From Burkholderia sp. Leaf177 (GTDB lineage: Bacteria > Pseudomonadota > Gammaproteobacteria > Burkholderiales > Burkholderiaceae), in assembly GCF_001424345.1 (NCBI RefSeq), contig NZ_LMPF01000025.1, positions 124,001 through 188,000 on the forward strand: DNA of 64,000 nt. The letters run 5' to 3'. This document shows, one piece after another, positions 8,215-17,351 of the stretch. A program made the translations under genes and the position numbers. Numbering within the stretch: the stretch's first letter is position 1; each line of letters begins with the position of its first letter. The notes beneath the pieces were generated by a model. The model made no database searches and had not been told where the DNA came from. It saw only the letters and a program-made list of their open reading frames with translations.

Positions 8215-9300
8215 ATGAAATTCAAGCTGGACTGGACGGGCATCGCGCCATTTGCCGCACTTGTCATCCTGGGATTGACGATCGCCATTCCCAATGGATG
8301 GATCTTCGGCTTGGCCGCCATTGCGCTCGCGGCGGCCGTTTTCGCCGCCGTGCATCACGCGGAAGTGGTGGCGCATCGGGTGGGCGAACCGTTCGGGACG
8401 TTGGTTCTGGCAATCGCGGTGACGGTTATTGAAGTGGCGCTGATCGTCTCCGTGATGCTCACGGGCGGTCCGGAAAAAGCGGCGCTTGCCCGCGATACCG
8501 TGTTCGCGGCAGCCATGATCTGCTGCAACGGAATTGTCGGCATCTGCTTGCTGATCGGCGGCATGCGCCATCATGAACAGAACTTCCAGCTAAGCGGCGC
8601 GAGCGCGGCGCTCGCCATTCTTTGCGCGTTGTCGGTCTTGACCATGGTGCTGCCGAATTTCACGAGCACGGTCATCGGGCCGGGATTGTCGACGTCGCAA
8701 CTCGTGTTTGTCGGGGTTACGTCGCTCGTGCTGTACATCGTTTTTGTGTTTATCCAGACCGTGCGGCATCGCGACTATTTCCTGCCGCCGGTTCCCGCGC
8801 TCGATCCAAATCGCCCCGACGACGTCCACGCGCCGCTGCCGACAAATGGCTACGCGCTGGCATCGGGTGGATTTCTGCTGCTTTCGCTGGTGGCGGTGGT
8901 CGGTCTTGCCAAGGTCCTTTCTCCGACGGTCGAGGCAGGCGTTGCAAGCGCCGGCGCGCCGGAGGCGGTAGTGGGCGTTGTGATTGCGGCGCTTGTCCTG
9001 TTGCCCGAAGGTGTGGCCGCGTTTCGTGCCGCGCGCCTGAACCGGCTTCAAACGAGTTTGAATCTTGCGCTGGGATCAGCGTTGGCGAGTATCGGCTTGA
9101 CGATCCCGACGGTTGCAATCGTCTCGATTGCCATCAGCCAGCCAATTTCGCTTGGACTAGGTCCTAAAGAGATTGTGTTGCTTGCGCTGACCTTGCTGGT
9201 AAGCGTTCTGACGCTGGGCACCGGCCGCTCTACGGTGTTGCAGGGCGTGGTCCACCTGGTGATCTTCGCGACGTTCCTGTTTCTCTCGATCGTGCCGTGA
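8215..9300 (+). CDS. chaA: Calcium/cation:proton antiporter, ChaA/CaCA family
   Basis: A 361-residue protein with about 10-11 hydrophobic segments. Two related halves carry the acidic alpha-repeat motifs of the CaCA superfamily: TVIEVALIVSVMLTGG with ARDTVFAAAMICCNG near residues 72-110, and VLLPEGVAAFRAARLNR with NLALGSALASIGLTIPT near 260-300. It exports Ca2+, or Na+/K+ depending on the branch, in exchange for protons at the cytoplasmic membrane. ATG at 8215 follows CTGGAGC. It stands alone, with a hairpin downstream. Confidence 0.88.
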   Translation: MKFKLDWTGIAPFAALVILGLTIAIPNGWIFGLAAIALAAAVFAAVHHAEVVAHRVGEPFGTLVLAIAVTVIEVALIVSVMLTGGPEKAALARDTVFAAAMICCNGIVGICLLIGGMRHHEQNFQLSGASAALAILCALSVLTMVLPNFTSTVIGPGLSTSQLVFVGVTSLVLYIVFVFIQTVRHRDYFLPPVPALDPNRPDDVHAPLPTNGYALASGGFLLLSLVAVVGLAKVLSPTVEAGVASAGAPEAVVGVVIAALVLLPEGVAAFRAARLNRLQTSLNLALGSALASIGLTIPTVAIVSIAISQPISLGLGPKEIVLLALTLLVSVLTLGTGRSTVLQGVVHLVIFATFLFLSIVP

Positions 9301-9309
9301 GAGAGGCTC

Positions 9310-9356
9310 GGGTCGTGATCGAAGCGTTGCATCGACACGACCCTCACGTGCTTTTT
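9310..9356 (+). terminator. Probable terminator of the antiporter gene
   Basis: Arms GGGTCGTG (9310-9317) and CACGACCC (9336-9343), with a small inner TCGA stem in the loop, followed after 8 nt by a five-T run at 9352-9356. The gap between stem and T run makes it weaker than canonical. Confidence 0.55.
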
Positions 9357-9367
9357 CTCAAACATTT

Positions 9368-9424
9368 TTGCAATGCAGCACCAAATGCGTATAATTAAGG
9401 GTATTCCCTAAGGGTAATTACCCT
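9368..9424 (+). promoter_or_regulatory. Promoter with two AGGG...CCCT operator dyads
   Basis: A -35 TTGCAA (9368-9373), 16-nt spacer and perfect -10 TATAAT (9390-9395) precede the small gene at 9444. Directly downstream of the -10, over the expected transcription start, are two dyads: AGGG-N4-CCCT at 9398-9409 and the perfect 14-bp palindrome AGGGTAATTACCCT at 9411-9424. The placement suggests repression by a dimeric regulator, possibly binding cooperatively. Confidence 0.65.
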
Positions 9425-9443
9425 AACTACGCTGAGGTGCTTT

Positions 9444-9593
9444 ATGAAAACCGCCGCTCAAGGTTCTGCTGTCGTTTCGTTTGGTTCATGGTTCCGCAAG
9501 GCGAAAGCCGTCATTCGTCGCGAATCGATCCGTGCTTTAAACTTGCATCTGCAAAATTGCGCTGTGATGGCAGAAGCATATCGCCGAAAGTAA
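9444..9593 (+). CDS. Small basic protein of unknown function (49 aa)
   Basis: A 49-codon frame starting MKTAAQGSAVV, with GAGGTG at 9435-9440 just upstream and a strong promoter/operator before it. The product is basic, with an amphipathic-looking segment from SWFRKAKAVIRRES onward, and has no membrane helix. It loosely recalls short DUF1127/YjiS-like proteins, but I cannot assign it. The regulated promoter, ribosome site and isolated position between two terminated genes are the case for a real gene. It converges on the purine permease. Confidence 0.6.
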   Translation: MKTAAQGSAVVSFGSWFRKAKAVIRRESIRALNLHLQNCAVMAEAYRRK

Positions 9594-9684
9594 ATCGGCC
9601 TGGCTGGATTGTTTGGTTGGATCGGCGCGTCGATTGAGCAGCTTTCGCTCTCGCACGCCGATTCGCAGCCAGATTAGCCGAGCT

Positions 9685-11091
9685 TCAGATTGCCCAGCCG
9701 CCGAGATAAAACGCGGCGAGAACAGCTGCAATCACGACCGTACCTACATTCAGCTTCCGGTGTTCGCCCGCAATAACACGCCCGACCACGAGCGTGCAGA
9801 AGCCGAGCATGATGCCGGTGACAATATTCGCCGACAGTACAATAAACACCGCGCAAACCAGGCCTGACATGGCGTCGACGAGGTCGTCCATGTGGAGTTT
9901 GCTCACGCTCGAAAGCATCAGCAAACCTACGTACATCAACGCCGGCGCGGTTGCGTACGAAGGCACGAGGCCCGCGATTGGCGAGAAGAACATCACCGCA
10001 AGGAACAGCGCGCCCACGGTCGCGGCTGCCAGGCCCGACTTTGCTCCCGCGGCAACGCCCACCGTCGATTCAATGTAAGCCGCTGCCGGCGCACCGCCCA
10101 GGCACGCGGCCACGATCGAGCTGACCGAATCCGCTGTCAACGCGCGTCCGCCGTTCACAATGCGGCCGTTTTCATCGATTTGACCCGCCTGACCCGCAAC
10201 CGCGCGAATGGTGCCGGTGGCATCGAATACCGCCGTCATCACGAGTGCAAGCACGCTAGGCAGCACGGCCAGTGACAACGCGCCGCGAATATCCATCGCG
10301 CCAATCAACGAAGCGTGCCCCGGCGCGCTCAGCGACGGCAACGCAAAGACGCCCGTGTAATGAACGGCGGGATCGAAGGCGAGACCCAACGCGGACAACC
10401 CGATCACCACGATCAAAATACCGCCCGGCACGCGACGCCGTTCCAGCCCGAGAATTGCGGCCAGCCCGAAGATGGACATCAGCACCGGAAACGCGGTGAT
10501 ATGGCCGAGCGATACGGGCATTCCCGCGCCCGGGTTCTTCACGATCAGGCCAACGTCGTTCGACGCAATCAGCAGCAAAAACAAGCCAATCCCGATTCCT
10601 GTCCCGTGCGCGACACCTGCCGGCAGATTGCGCAGAATCCACGAGCGCACGCCGGTCACGGAGATCGCCGTGAAAGTGACGCCCATCAGAAACACGGCGC
10701 CAAGCGCCACGGATGGCGAAAGCCCTTTGCCGAGCACGAGCCCGAATGCGGTGAAGGCGGTCAGCGAGATCGCGCAGCCAATCGCAATGGGCAATCTCGC
10801 CCAGACGCCCATCAGCAACGAGCCAAATGCGGTCGTCAGGCAGACCGCGACGAACACGGCGCGGGTATCGAATCCGGCTTTCCCGAGCATCGCGGGGACC
10901 ACGAATACGGAGTAAACCATCGCGAGAAACGTGGTGATGCCGGCGATCACCTCGCGCCGCTGAGTGCTGCCGCGTGCGCTGATCTGGAAATAGCGGTCGA
11001 TCGCGCCGCCTTGAGTTTTGCCCTGGGTGGACGCGGATTCGTCCTTTTGTATATCGATGCCGCGAAGCGGCTGGGCGTGGGGTTCCATCAT
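9685..11091 (-). CDS. NCS2-family purine permease (AzgA/PbuG-like)
   Basis: A 468-residue transporter with 12-14 hydrophobic segments after a 45-residue polar N-terminus. The block EVIAGITTFLAMVYSVFVVPAML and the later FFSPIAGLVPSYATAPAL are typical of the AzgA branch, which takes up adenine, guanine or hypoxanthine with protons. Two ATGs in tandem (11091, 11088) follow AAAGGAG with good spacing. No purine-riboswitch-like structure is evident upstream. The gene is alone; its substrate cannot be settled from sequence. Confidence 0.88.
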   Translation of the reverse strand: MMEPHAQPLRGIDIQKDESASTQGKTQGGAIDRYFQISARGSTQRREVIAGITTFLAMVYSVFVVPAMLGKAGFDTRAVFVAVCLTTAFGSLLMGVWARLPIAIGCAISLTAFTAFGLVLGKGLSPSVALGAVFLMGVTFTAISVTGVRSWILRNLPAGVAHGTGIGIGLFLLLIASNDVGLIVKNPGAGMPVSLGHITAFPVLMSIFGLAAILGLERRRVPGGILIVVIGLSALGLAFDPAVHYTGVFALPSLSAPGHASLIGAMDIRGALSLAVLPSVLALVMTAVFDATGTIRAVAGQAGQIDENGRIVNGGRALTADSVSSIVAACLGGAPAAAYIESTVGVAAGAKSGLAAATVGALFLAVMFFSPIAGLVPSYATAPALMYVGLLMLSSVSKLHMDDLVDAMSGLVCAVFIVLSANIVTGIMLGFCTLVVGRVIAGEHRKLNVGTVVIAAVLAAFYLGGWAI

Positions 11092-11397
11092 GAGCTGTTC
11101 TCCTTTATCAGCATGCTGAAACGGGCCGGGAACAAGCCGGTGAGCCGTCTTCAGGGTCGTCTCGAAAAGTCGTATTTTTTAGTGGTGGCCAGATGCGGTG
11201 CGCTGGACTGGGCCAGGACAGAGACTAGGCGAACATCACGCCGCATCCAATCTCAAAAATGGGATTCCAGTCATGCCGCGATCCTTATAAGCGTGAATTC
11301 AGGGACTTCCCGGCGGGTTTTATCGTGCGGAGGAAGAACGCAAAAGGCCAGGTCGGAAGACCTGGCCTTTGAACTTCGATGAAACTTCTTACAACGC
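11092..11397. other. Intergenic region between the purine permease and ggt
   Basis: About 300 bases containing the promoter side of the permease gene and, at its far end, the ggt terminator (11342-11370). I see no gene; the few open frames are short and lack ribosome sites. Confidence 0.5.
11342..11370 (-). terminator. Terminator of ggt
   Basis: A perfect 12-bp stem, AAAGGCCAGGTC (11343-11354) with GACCTGGCCTTT (11359-11370), and a 4-nt GGAA loop. The T run on the minus strand places it 28 nt after the ggt stop. Confidence 0.88.
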
Positions 11398-13143
11398 TTA
11401 CTGAATCACGCGCGTCACGCCGCGGCCGCGAGGATCGGCGACGGGTTCAGGCGTTTTGTCGTTGATCTTGATGGCCTGAATATCGCCGTTGAAACCCTGC
11501 TTCTGAAGCGTATAACCCTTCGCTTCGAGTTCCTTCGCCAGATCGCCGTCGATAGGCTTGTAGGGCTCCCAGAAAATGGTGTTCGGCGGCAGCAACTGGT
11601 GGTGCCAGCGCATCGCGGCAACGGCATCGGGCAGCGGCATGGAGAAGTCGTAGACGTTGCTGATCACCTGGAAGATCGACGTGAAGATGCGCGAACCGCC
11701 CGGCGTGCCGATCACCATTGCAACCTGGTCGTCCTTCGTCAGGATGGTCGGCGACATGGAGGAGAGCGGACGCTTGCGCGGTTCGATCGCGTTGGCGTCG
11801 CTGCCGACCACGCCGAACATGTTCGCCACGCCCGGTTTCGACGAGAAGTCGTCCATCTCGTCGTTCAGCACCACGCCCGTGCCGTCGGCAACCACGCCCG
11901 CGCCGAAATAACCGTTGATGGTGTACGTGTTCGACACCGCGTTGCCCCACTTGTCCACCACCGAGAAGTGCGTTGTTTCGGCCTTCTCGGGCATCGTGGT
12001 GCCGAGGCCAGGAACGACGCTCTTCGTGTCCGACGGCGTGTCCGGATTCACTTCGGATGCGCGCTTCAGGATGTAGTCATCGTTGATGAGCTGCGCAATC
12101 GGCACCTTGTAGAAATCGGGATCACCGAGATATTGCGCACGATCGGCAAAGACGCGTTTTTCGATCTCGGCAGTCAGGTGAATGTATTGCGCCGAATTGA
12201 GCGGAACGTTTGCGTATTTGTCTTTGAGATCGGCCTTCATTTTCAGCAACTGGACCAGACCGATACCACCCGAACTCGGAGGCGGCGCGGTGATGATCCG
12301 GTAGCCGTTCCAGCTTGCAAGAACCGGCGTGCGCCAGACCGCCTTGTATTCCTTCAGGTCCTGTTCGGTGATGAGGCCGTGACCGCGCATGGAGTCGGCG
12401 ATCAGGCTTGCAGTCTGACCTTCATAAAAGCCTTTCGCGCCCTTGTCTGCAATGCGCTGCAAGGTAGTCGCCAATTCCGGCTGCTTGAAGTTCACGCCTT
12501 TATTCAGGTTTCCGAAGTAACTATCGAAGTTGGTCTTGCCCGCAAATTCCTTCGATGCCGCGTCCTTGCGTTCCTGCAACTGGTCGCTGACTTCGAAGCC
12601 TTCCTGCGCATATTTAATGGCAGGCGCGAGCACTTGTTTCCACTTCAGTTTGCCAAAGCGCTTTTGCGCTTCCCACATGCCCGAGACCGTTCCCGGCACG
12701 CCAACCGCGCGATGTCCGTAAAGGCTCATGCCCTTGATGACTTCGCCTTTGTCGTCGAGATACATATTCTTCGTGGCCGCGATCGGCGCGCGCTCACGAT
12801 AGTCGAGGAAGTACGGACGATGATCCACATACAGCGTCATGAAACCGCCGCCGCCCAGGTTGCCTGCTTCCGGGTACGTCACGGCGAGCGTGAACGCGAC
12901 GGCAACGGCGGCATCGACCGCGTTGCCGCCTTGCTTGAATATTTGCTCGGCGGCGTCGGCGGCGAATTTATCCGCGACTGCAACCGCCGACGCCGTCAAT
13001 ACGACCGGCTGCTGTGCAACCTTCGCGTAAGCCGGCGTGCTTTCGACAAATCCCACCGATACCGCGAACACCGCCGCCGCGACGCTTCCGAGCGCGAACG
13101 AACGCGTGCGATGCAGTGAATTCATGGTCATCTTCATTGCCAT
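11398..13143 (-). CDS. ggt: Gamma-glutamyltransferase
   Basis: A 581-residue periplasmic Ntn-hydrolase precursor. It has a signal peptide (about 1-40, cleavage near AYA-K), a large-subunit region with NLGGGGFM and the Arg of DYRERAP, and the self-cleavage site at Thr390 of ETTHFSVVDKWGN, which becomes the catalytic nucleophile of the small subunit. The PPPSSGG and LSSMSPTI motifs are present. It hydrolyses or transfers gamma-glutamyl groups from glutathione and similar peptides. ATG at 13143 follows AGGAGGAG. It lies beside a LysR gene and an oligopeptide importer, which suggests the freed dipeptides are imported. Confidence 0.96.
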   Translation of the reverse strand: MAMKMTMNSLHRTRSFALGSVAAAVFAVSVGFVESTPAYAKVAQQPVVLTASAVAVADKFAADAAEQIFKQGGNAVDAAVAVAFTLAVTYPEAGNLGGGGFMTLYVDHRPYFLDYRERAPIAATKNMYLDDKGEVIKGMSLYGHRAVGVPGTVSGMWEAQKRFGKLKWKQVLAPAIKYAQEGFEVSDQLQERKDAASKEFAGKTNFDSYFGNLNKGVNFKQPELATTLQRIADKGAKGFYEGQTASLIADSMRGHGLITEQDLKEYKAVWRTPVLASWNGYRIITAPPPSSGGIGLVQLLKMKADLKDKYANVPLNSAQYIHLTAEIEKRVFADRAQYLGDPDFYKVPIAQLINDDYILKRASEVNPDTPSDTKSVVPGLGTTMPEKAETTHFSVVDKWGNAVSNTYTINGYFGAGVVADGTGVVLNDEMDDFSSKPGVANMFGVVGSDANAIEPRKRPLSSMSPTILTKDDQVAMVIGTPGGSRIFTSIFQVISNVYDFSMPLPDAVAAMRWHHQLLPPNTIFWEPYKPIDGDLAKELEAKGYTLQKQGFNGDIQAIKINDKTPEPVADPRGRGVTRVIQ

Positions 13144-13261
13144 CTTTCTCCTCCTCTTGATTGGGTATTCGTCATTTCCCGGCGACCGCTTTTTTGAGAT
13201 GCGCATCCGGGCTTATACCACGAGGCGGAATTCTTTCGAAAGGCTGGCAAATCCGGTGTTT

Positions 13262-14185
13262 TTATGCGTCGGCGAGGACCGGGGCTTCGTCGAGGGAATA
13301 CGTGGCCACCACGCGCAGCACCGACTCACGGAACGACGCGACCAGATCCGAGCGAATGCCGCTGCTTGGATATGACAGCACGTATTCGTATTCAATGGCG
13401 GCTTCGAACGGCCGCACGATCACGCCATGCATGCGCCACACTTTCGCGGCGAACGGTTCCACGATCGAAACGCCCAGACCGCCCGCGACCATGGCGTATC
13501 GCGTATGAGCGGTGTCGGTCATCACGGTGTAGTTCGCGCGGTCCTCGCCGGCCGCAAACAACGATTGCTCGGCGGCATACGGCTGGCGCGAGTTGGGCAG
13601 CCATCCAATGATGCGTTCGCCGCGCAGATCCGCCGTACGCACGACTTTTTTCTTGGCCAGCCGATGCGATGCCGGCATTGCACACTGTCCGCGCGCGCTC
13701 AGCAATTTTTCCACTTCAATGCCCGCAACCGGCGCGAAAGCCTGGCTGATCGCTACGTCGGCCTTGTGGTTCTGCAGGATGGTGAGCACTTCCGGCACCT
13801 TGACCGAATCGACGCGGATTGGCACGCCCGGATGGCGCTCGACGAAATCCGCGAGGATGGGCGGCAACAAGGTGCTTGCAAGCACGGGCAAGCATGCGAC
13901 GGTCAGGCCTTCCGATGCTTCATCGCGGATTAGTTCGGCGACTTGTTTCAGGCGATCCAGCCCAAGGAAATTCTCTTCGACCGACTTGAAAAACCGCAAT
14001 CCTGCGTTGGTCGGATTAAGGCGTCCGCCTGTGCGGCTGAACAGGCTGAAACCGAGGTCAGCCTCTAAATCTGCTATCAGCCGGCTGATGGCGGGCTGCG
14101 TGACGTGCAGTGCGCGCGCGGCGCCCACGCTGGTGCCGGTCATGATTAAGGAACGAAATGCTTCTATCTGGCGAAAACGAATCAT
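13262..14185 (-). CDS. LysR-family regulator, NocR/OccR-like
   Basis: A 307-residue regulator with a winged helix at residues 1-60 (FRQIEAFRSLIMTGTSVGAARALHVTQPAISRLIADLE) and a periplasmic-binding-like effector domain. It sits between ggt (same strand, 118 nt downstream) and the divergent peptide-transport operon, so it probably controls one or both. The start at 14185 gives the standard MIRFRQ N-terminus; longer frames extend into non-conserved sequence. The NocR/OccR branch commonly senses amino acids or opine-like ligands; the effector here is unknown. Confidence 0.88.
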   Translation of the reverse strand: MIRFRQIEAFRSLIMTGTSVGAARALHVTQPAISRLIADLEADLGFSLFSRTGGRLNPTNAGLRFFKSVEENFLGLDRLKQVAELIRDEASEGLTVACLPVLASTLLPPILADFVERHPGVPIRVDSVKVPEVLTILQNHKADVAISQAFAPVAGIEVEKLLSARGQCAMPASHRLAKKKVVRTADLRGERIIGWLPNSRQPYAAEQSLFAAGEDRANYTVMTDTAHTRYAMVAGGLGVSIVEPFAAKVWRMHGVIVRPFEAAIEYEYVLSYPSSGIRSDLVASFRESVLRVVATYSLDEAPVLADA

Positions 14186-14608
14186 CGTAGCGAGCCTGCT
14201 GTGAACCGTGAGGACGCCGATGGTAGCGCGATCCGCCCATGCTTGCCGATTGAAGAAAAACGCTCGTGCGAAAACATAAAACTCATGCACGGCAGGCCGG
14301 AATCCATACACAAAACGCATGGCCTATAAGTACATGTGAGTGGAATCCACTTTATTGCTCTGAAATACTCCCGGCGAATTCGAATGTGTTGTCGGTTTGA
14401 ATCTTTCGTAAAGCAGTTTGAAAGATAAGCAAATGAGCTTCTGCGAAATGGAAACACACACAGCAGGCCGGAACGCCGATCCTGTTCACGCAGCAGACGC
14501 TGACACATTTCTGCACAGAACGCCCCGCTAAATAAGGTAAAAGGCTGGTTTCGGCCGGTGCGTGTTTGACCCGTTGCGCCGTTGTACAGATAAATAAAAA
14601 GGATTCCC
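14186..14608. promoter_or_regulatory. Divergent control region of the LysR gene and the peptide importer
   Basis: 423 bases, noticeably richer in A+T around 14330-14440 than neighbouring genes. It should contain the promoters of both divergent units and the LysR site, but I cannot pick one T-N11-A site over the others. AAAAAGGA at 14595-14602 is the ribosome site of the binding-protein gene. Confidence 0.5.
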
Positions 14609-16315
14609 ATGATGTTGTTTGCACGACTCGTCGCCGGTAGCGCACGCGTTGACGCTTTTTTTCGTCCGGGCGATGCTGTCGATCGCCGTCTATCCGGCAA
14701 AAGCGGTAAATGGCTGCCGGCATTGGCCGCGAGCGTGATCGTTGCGGCCACTGCGATTCCTGTCGCGAATGCGGCAAACGTCCCGGCCGGCGTTCAACTT
14801 GCAGCGAAACAGGAACTGATCCGCAACAACGCGTCCGAGGTCGAGACGCTCGATCCGAACCTGGCCGAAAGCGTGCCCTCGAACAACGTGACCCGGGACC
14901 TTTTTGAAGGCCTGACCGCGACCAACGCCGACGGCGAGGTCGTCCCGGGCGTGGCGGAAAAATGGGAACAGAAAGATGCCACTACATGGATCTTCCATCT
15001 GCGAAAGAACGCCAAGTGGTCCAATGGCGAGCCGGTGGTCGCCAATGACTTCGTCTATGGGTGCCAACGTCTTGTCGACCCGAAAATCGCGTCCCCTTAT
15101 GCAACGACGTTCGGCATTTTCCTGCTCAACGGCGCCGAGATCATCGCGGGCAAGAAGCCGCTGGATTCGCTCGGCGTTCGCGCCATTGACGCTTACACCG
15201 TTGAAGTCAGGACGCCGGGTCCCGTGTCGTTCATTCCCGAACTGATGTCGAATACGAATCTGGGGCCAGTGAATAAAGCCGCCGTCGATAAATTCGGCAA
15301 GGACTGGACGAAGCCCGGCAAGCTGGTCGGCAACGGCGCGTTCACGCTCAAGGACTGGCAAGTCAACAACAAGCTCGTGCTCGCGCGCAACCCCAACTAC
15401 TGGGACGCAGCGCACGTGCAATTGACGCAGGTCACTTATCTTCCTGTGGAAAGCGAAACCACGGACATCAAGTTGTTTCAATCTGGCGACAACGACTTTG
15501 TCTATCAGTTGCCGTCCGGAACCTACGCGAAATACAAACAGGATTTCCCGAACGACATCAAGCTTTCGCCCATGCTCGGCCTGCGCTATTACTCGTTCAA
15601 CAACAAGGACCCGTTGCTCAAGGACGTACGCGTGCGCCAGGCGTTGTCCATGGTGATCGATCGCGACATCCTCGCGCAACGCGTCACCGCCGATGGCCAG
15701 ATTCCAGCGTATGGCGTGATCGTGAAAGGCGTGAAGGGCGCCGATGTCACCGCATACGACTGGTCGACATGGCCAATGCCCAAGCGCGTTGAAGAAGCGA
15801 AGAAGCTGCTTGCGCAAGCGGGCGTAAAGCCGGGCACGACAATTCACTTCGCCATGAACTCGAGCGATTACCACAAGAAGATGGCCATCTTCGCGGCATC
15901 GGAATGGAAAACGAAGCTGGGCCTGGACACGCAGATCGACACCATGGAATTCAAGGTGCTGACCAAGAAACGTCATTCCGGCGAATACCAGATCGCGCGC
16001 AACGGCTGGGTCGCCGACTACAACGACGCGACCACGTTCCTCGGTCTCGTCTCGTGCGGCTCGGAGCAGAACGACAACTTCAACTGCAATGCGAAGGCCG
16101 ATGCGCTCGTGACGGAAGCGAATTCCACCACCGACCAGGCGAGGCGCACGCAATTGCAGACGCAAGCCGCGAAGCTCGTCATGGACGATTATCCGATGCT
16201 GCCGCTCCTGCAATACACCATCGCGCGGCTCGTGAAGAACTACGTGGGCGGGTATTCGCTGAAGAACCCGATGGACCGTTACCGCAGCAAGGATCTGTAT
16301 ATCGTGAAGCACTGA
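14609..16315 (+). CDS. oppA: Oligopeptide ABC transporter, substrate-binding protein
   Basis: A 568-residue family 5 extracellular binding protein. The mature part shows the SBP_bac_5 signature (TWIFHLRKNAKWSNGEPVVANDFVYG near residue 125) and the C-terminal YPMLPLLQY region. The N-terminus is unusual: about 33 polar residues, including RVDAFFRPGDAVDRRL, precede the hydrophobic signal core (about 34-52) with cleavage near ANA-A. The ATG at 14609 is nevertheless well supported by AAGGA 8 nt upstream. It captures short peptides in the periplasm for the OppBCDF complex encoded downstream. Confidence 0.93.
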   Translation: MMLFARLVAGSARVDAFFRPGDAVDRRLSGKSGKWLPALAASVIVAATAIPVANAANVPAGVQLAAKQELIRNNASEVETLDPNLAESVPSNNVTRDLFEGLTATNADGEVVPGVAEKWEQKDATTWIFHLRKNAKWSNGEPVVANDFVYGCQRLVDPKIASPYATTFGIFLLNGAEIIAGKKPLDSLGVRAIDAYTVEVRTPGPVSFIPELMSNTNLGPVNKAAVDKFGKDWTKPGKLVGNGAFTLKDWQVNNKLVLARNPNYWDAAHVQLTQVTYLPVESETTDIKLFQSGDNDFVYQLPSGTYAKYKQDFPNDIKLSPMLGLRYYSFNNKDPLLKDVRVRQALSMVIDRDILAQRVTADGQIPAYGVIVKGVKGADVTAYDWSTWPMPKRVEEAKKLLAQAGVKPGTTIHFAMNSSDYHKKMAIFAASEWKTKLGLDTQIDTMEFKVLTKKRHSGEYQIARNGWVADYNDATTFLGLVSCGSEQNDNFNCNAKADALVTEANSTTDQARRTQLQTQAAKLVMDDYPMLPLLQYTIARLVKNYVGGYSLKNPMDRYRSKDLYIVKH

Positions 16316-16427
16316 GCGAGGCTTGCGCTTCTTGCGCTTGCTCCCGCGCTCGCTTCCGTTCCTGCAACACCCATGAGGCGGCAACCGCGATGCACACTGA
16401 TCGCGACGCCGCCAGGAGAGAAGTTCC

Positions 16428-17348
16428 ATGTGGTCTTATACGTTGAGGCGTGTACTGCTGACCGTGCCGACGCTGCTGATCGTGGTCACGGTCTGTTATC
16501 TGCTGCTGCACGCAACGCCTGGCGGTCCGTTCGACGGCGAGCGCAAGGTCTCGGCCGAAGTGCTTGCGAACTTGCAGGCTAAATACCATCTCGGCGAGCC
16601 GCTGTGGAAGCAGTACGTGCTGTATCTCAACAGCCTCCTGCATGGCGACCTGGGTGCGTCGTTCAGATACGCCGACTGGAGCGTGAACGACCTCGTACTG
16701 CGCGCGTTGCCGGTGTCCTTGACCATCGGCGGTGTGTCGATGGTGCTTGCGATCGTGCTCGGCGTGATACTCGGCATCTTCGCGGCGCTCTACCGGAATA
16801 GTCCGGCGGATTACCTGCTGATGATCGTGGGGAATGCGGGCAGCGCGTTTCCATCGTTCGTGATCGGGCCGGTACTCATTCTCGTGTTCGCGATCCTTCT
16901 CAAGTGGCTTCCGGCCGGCGGCTGGAACGGCTTCCATGTGCGCTACATGGTGCTTCCCATTGCACTGCTTACCATCATCAACGTGGCGACCGTCGGGCGC
17001 GTGACGCGCGGCAGCCTGATCGAAGTGATGAACACCAACTACATTCGCACCGCTTACGCGAAAGGTCTGTCGCAGTGGACCGTCGTGCTGCGTCACGCGT
17101 TGCGTCCTACCATGATTCCGGTGGTGTCCGTGATCGGACCGCTTGCCATCGGTTCGATAACCGCAGCGGTTGTCACGGAGTCCGTGTTCTCGCTGCCGGG
17201 TATCGGCAAGCTGATCGTGAATGGCGCTGCGAACCGCGATTACACGCTGGTGCTCGGGCTCGTGGTGCTCGTGACCGTGGTCGCGGTCCTGCTCAATCTG
17301 CTGGTCGATCTCGCGTATGCGTGGCTCGATCCGAAAATCCGTTACTGA
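16428..17348 (+). CDS. oppB: Oligopeptide ABC transporter permease, OppB type
   Basis: A 306-residue membrane protein with six predicted helices and the binding-protein-dependent permease EAA loop (SLIEVMNTNYIRTAYAKGLSQ near residue 200). The N-terminal YTLRRVLLTVPTLLIVVTVCYLL is typical of OppB/DppB. ATG at 16428 follows CAGGAGAG. It is 112 nt after oppA and 3 nt before oppC, within the importer operon. Confidence 0.94.
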   Translation: MWSYTLRRVLLTVPTLLIVVTVCYLLLHATPGGPFDGERKVSAEVLANLQAKYHLGEPLWKQYVLYLNSLLHGDLGASFRYADWSVNDLVLRALPVSLTIGGVSMVLAIVLGVILGIFAALYRNSPADYLLMIVGNAGSAFPSFVIGPVLILVFAILLKWLPAGGWNGFHVRYMVLPIALLTIINVATVGRVTRGSLIEVMNTNYIRTAYAKGLSQWTVVLRHALRPTMIPVVSVIGPLAIGSITAAVVTESVFSLPGIGKLIVNGAANRDYTLVLGLVVLVTVVAVLLNLLVDLAYAWLDPKIRY

Positions 17349-17351
17349 TCG

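Noticed and set aside
14690..16429. 579-codon frame antisense to oppA
   Set aside because: Shadow of the binding-protein gene; no domain and biased composition.
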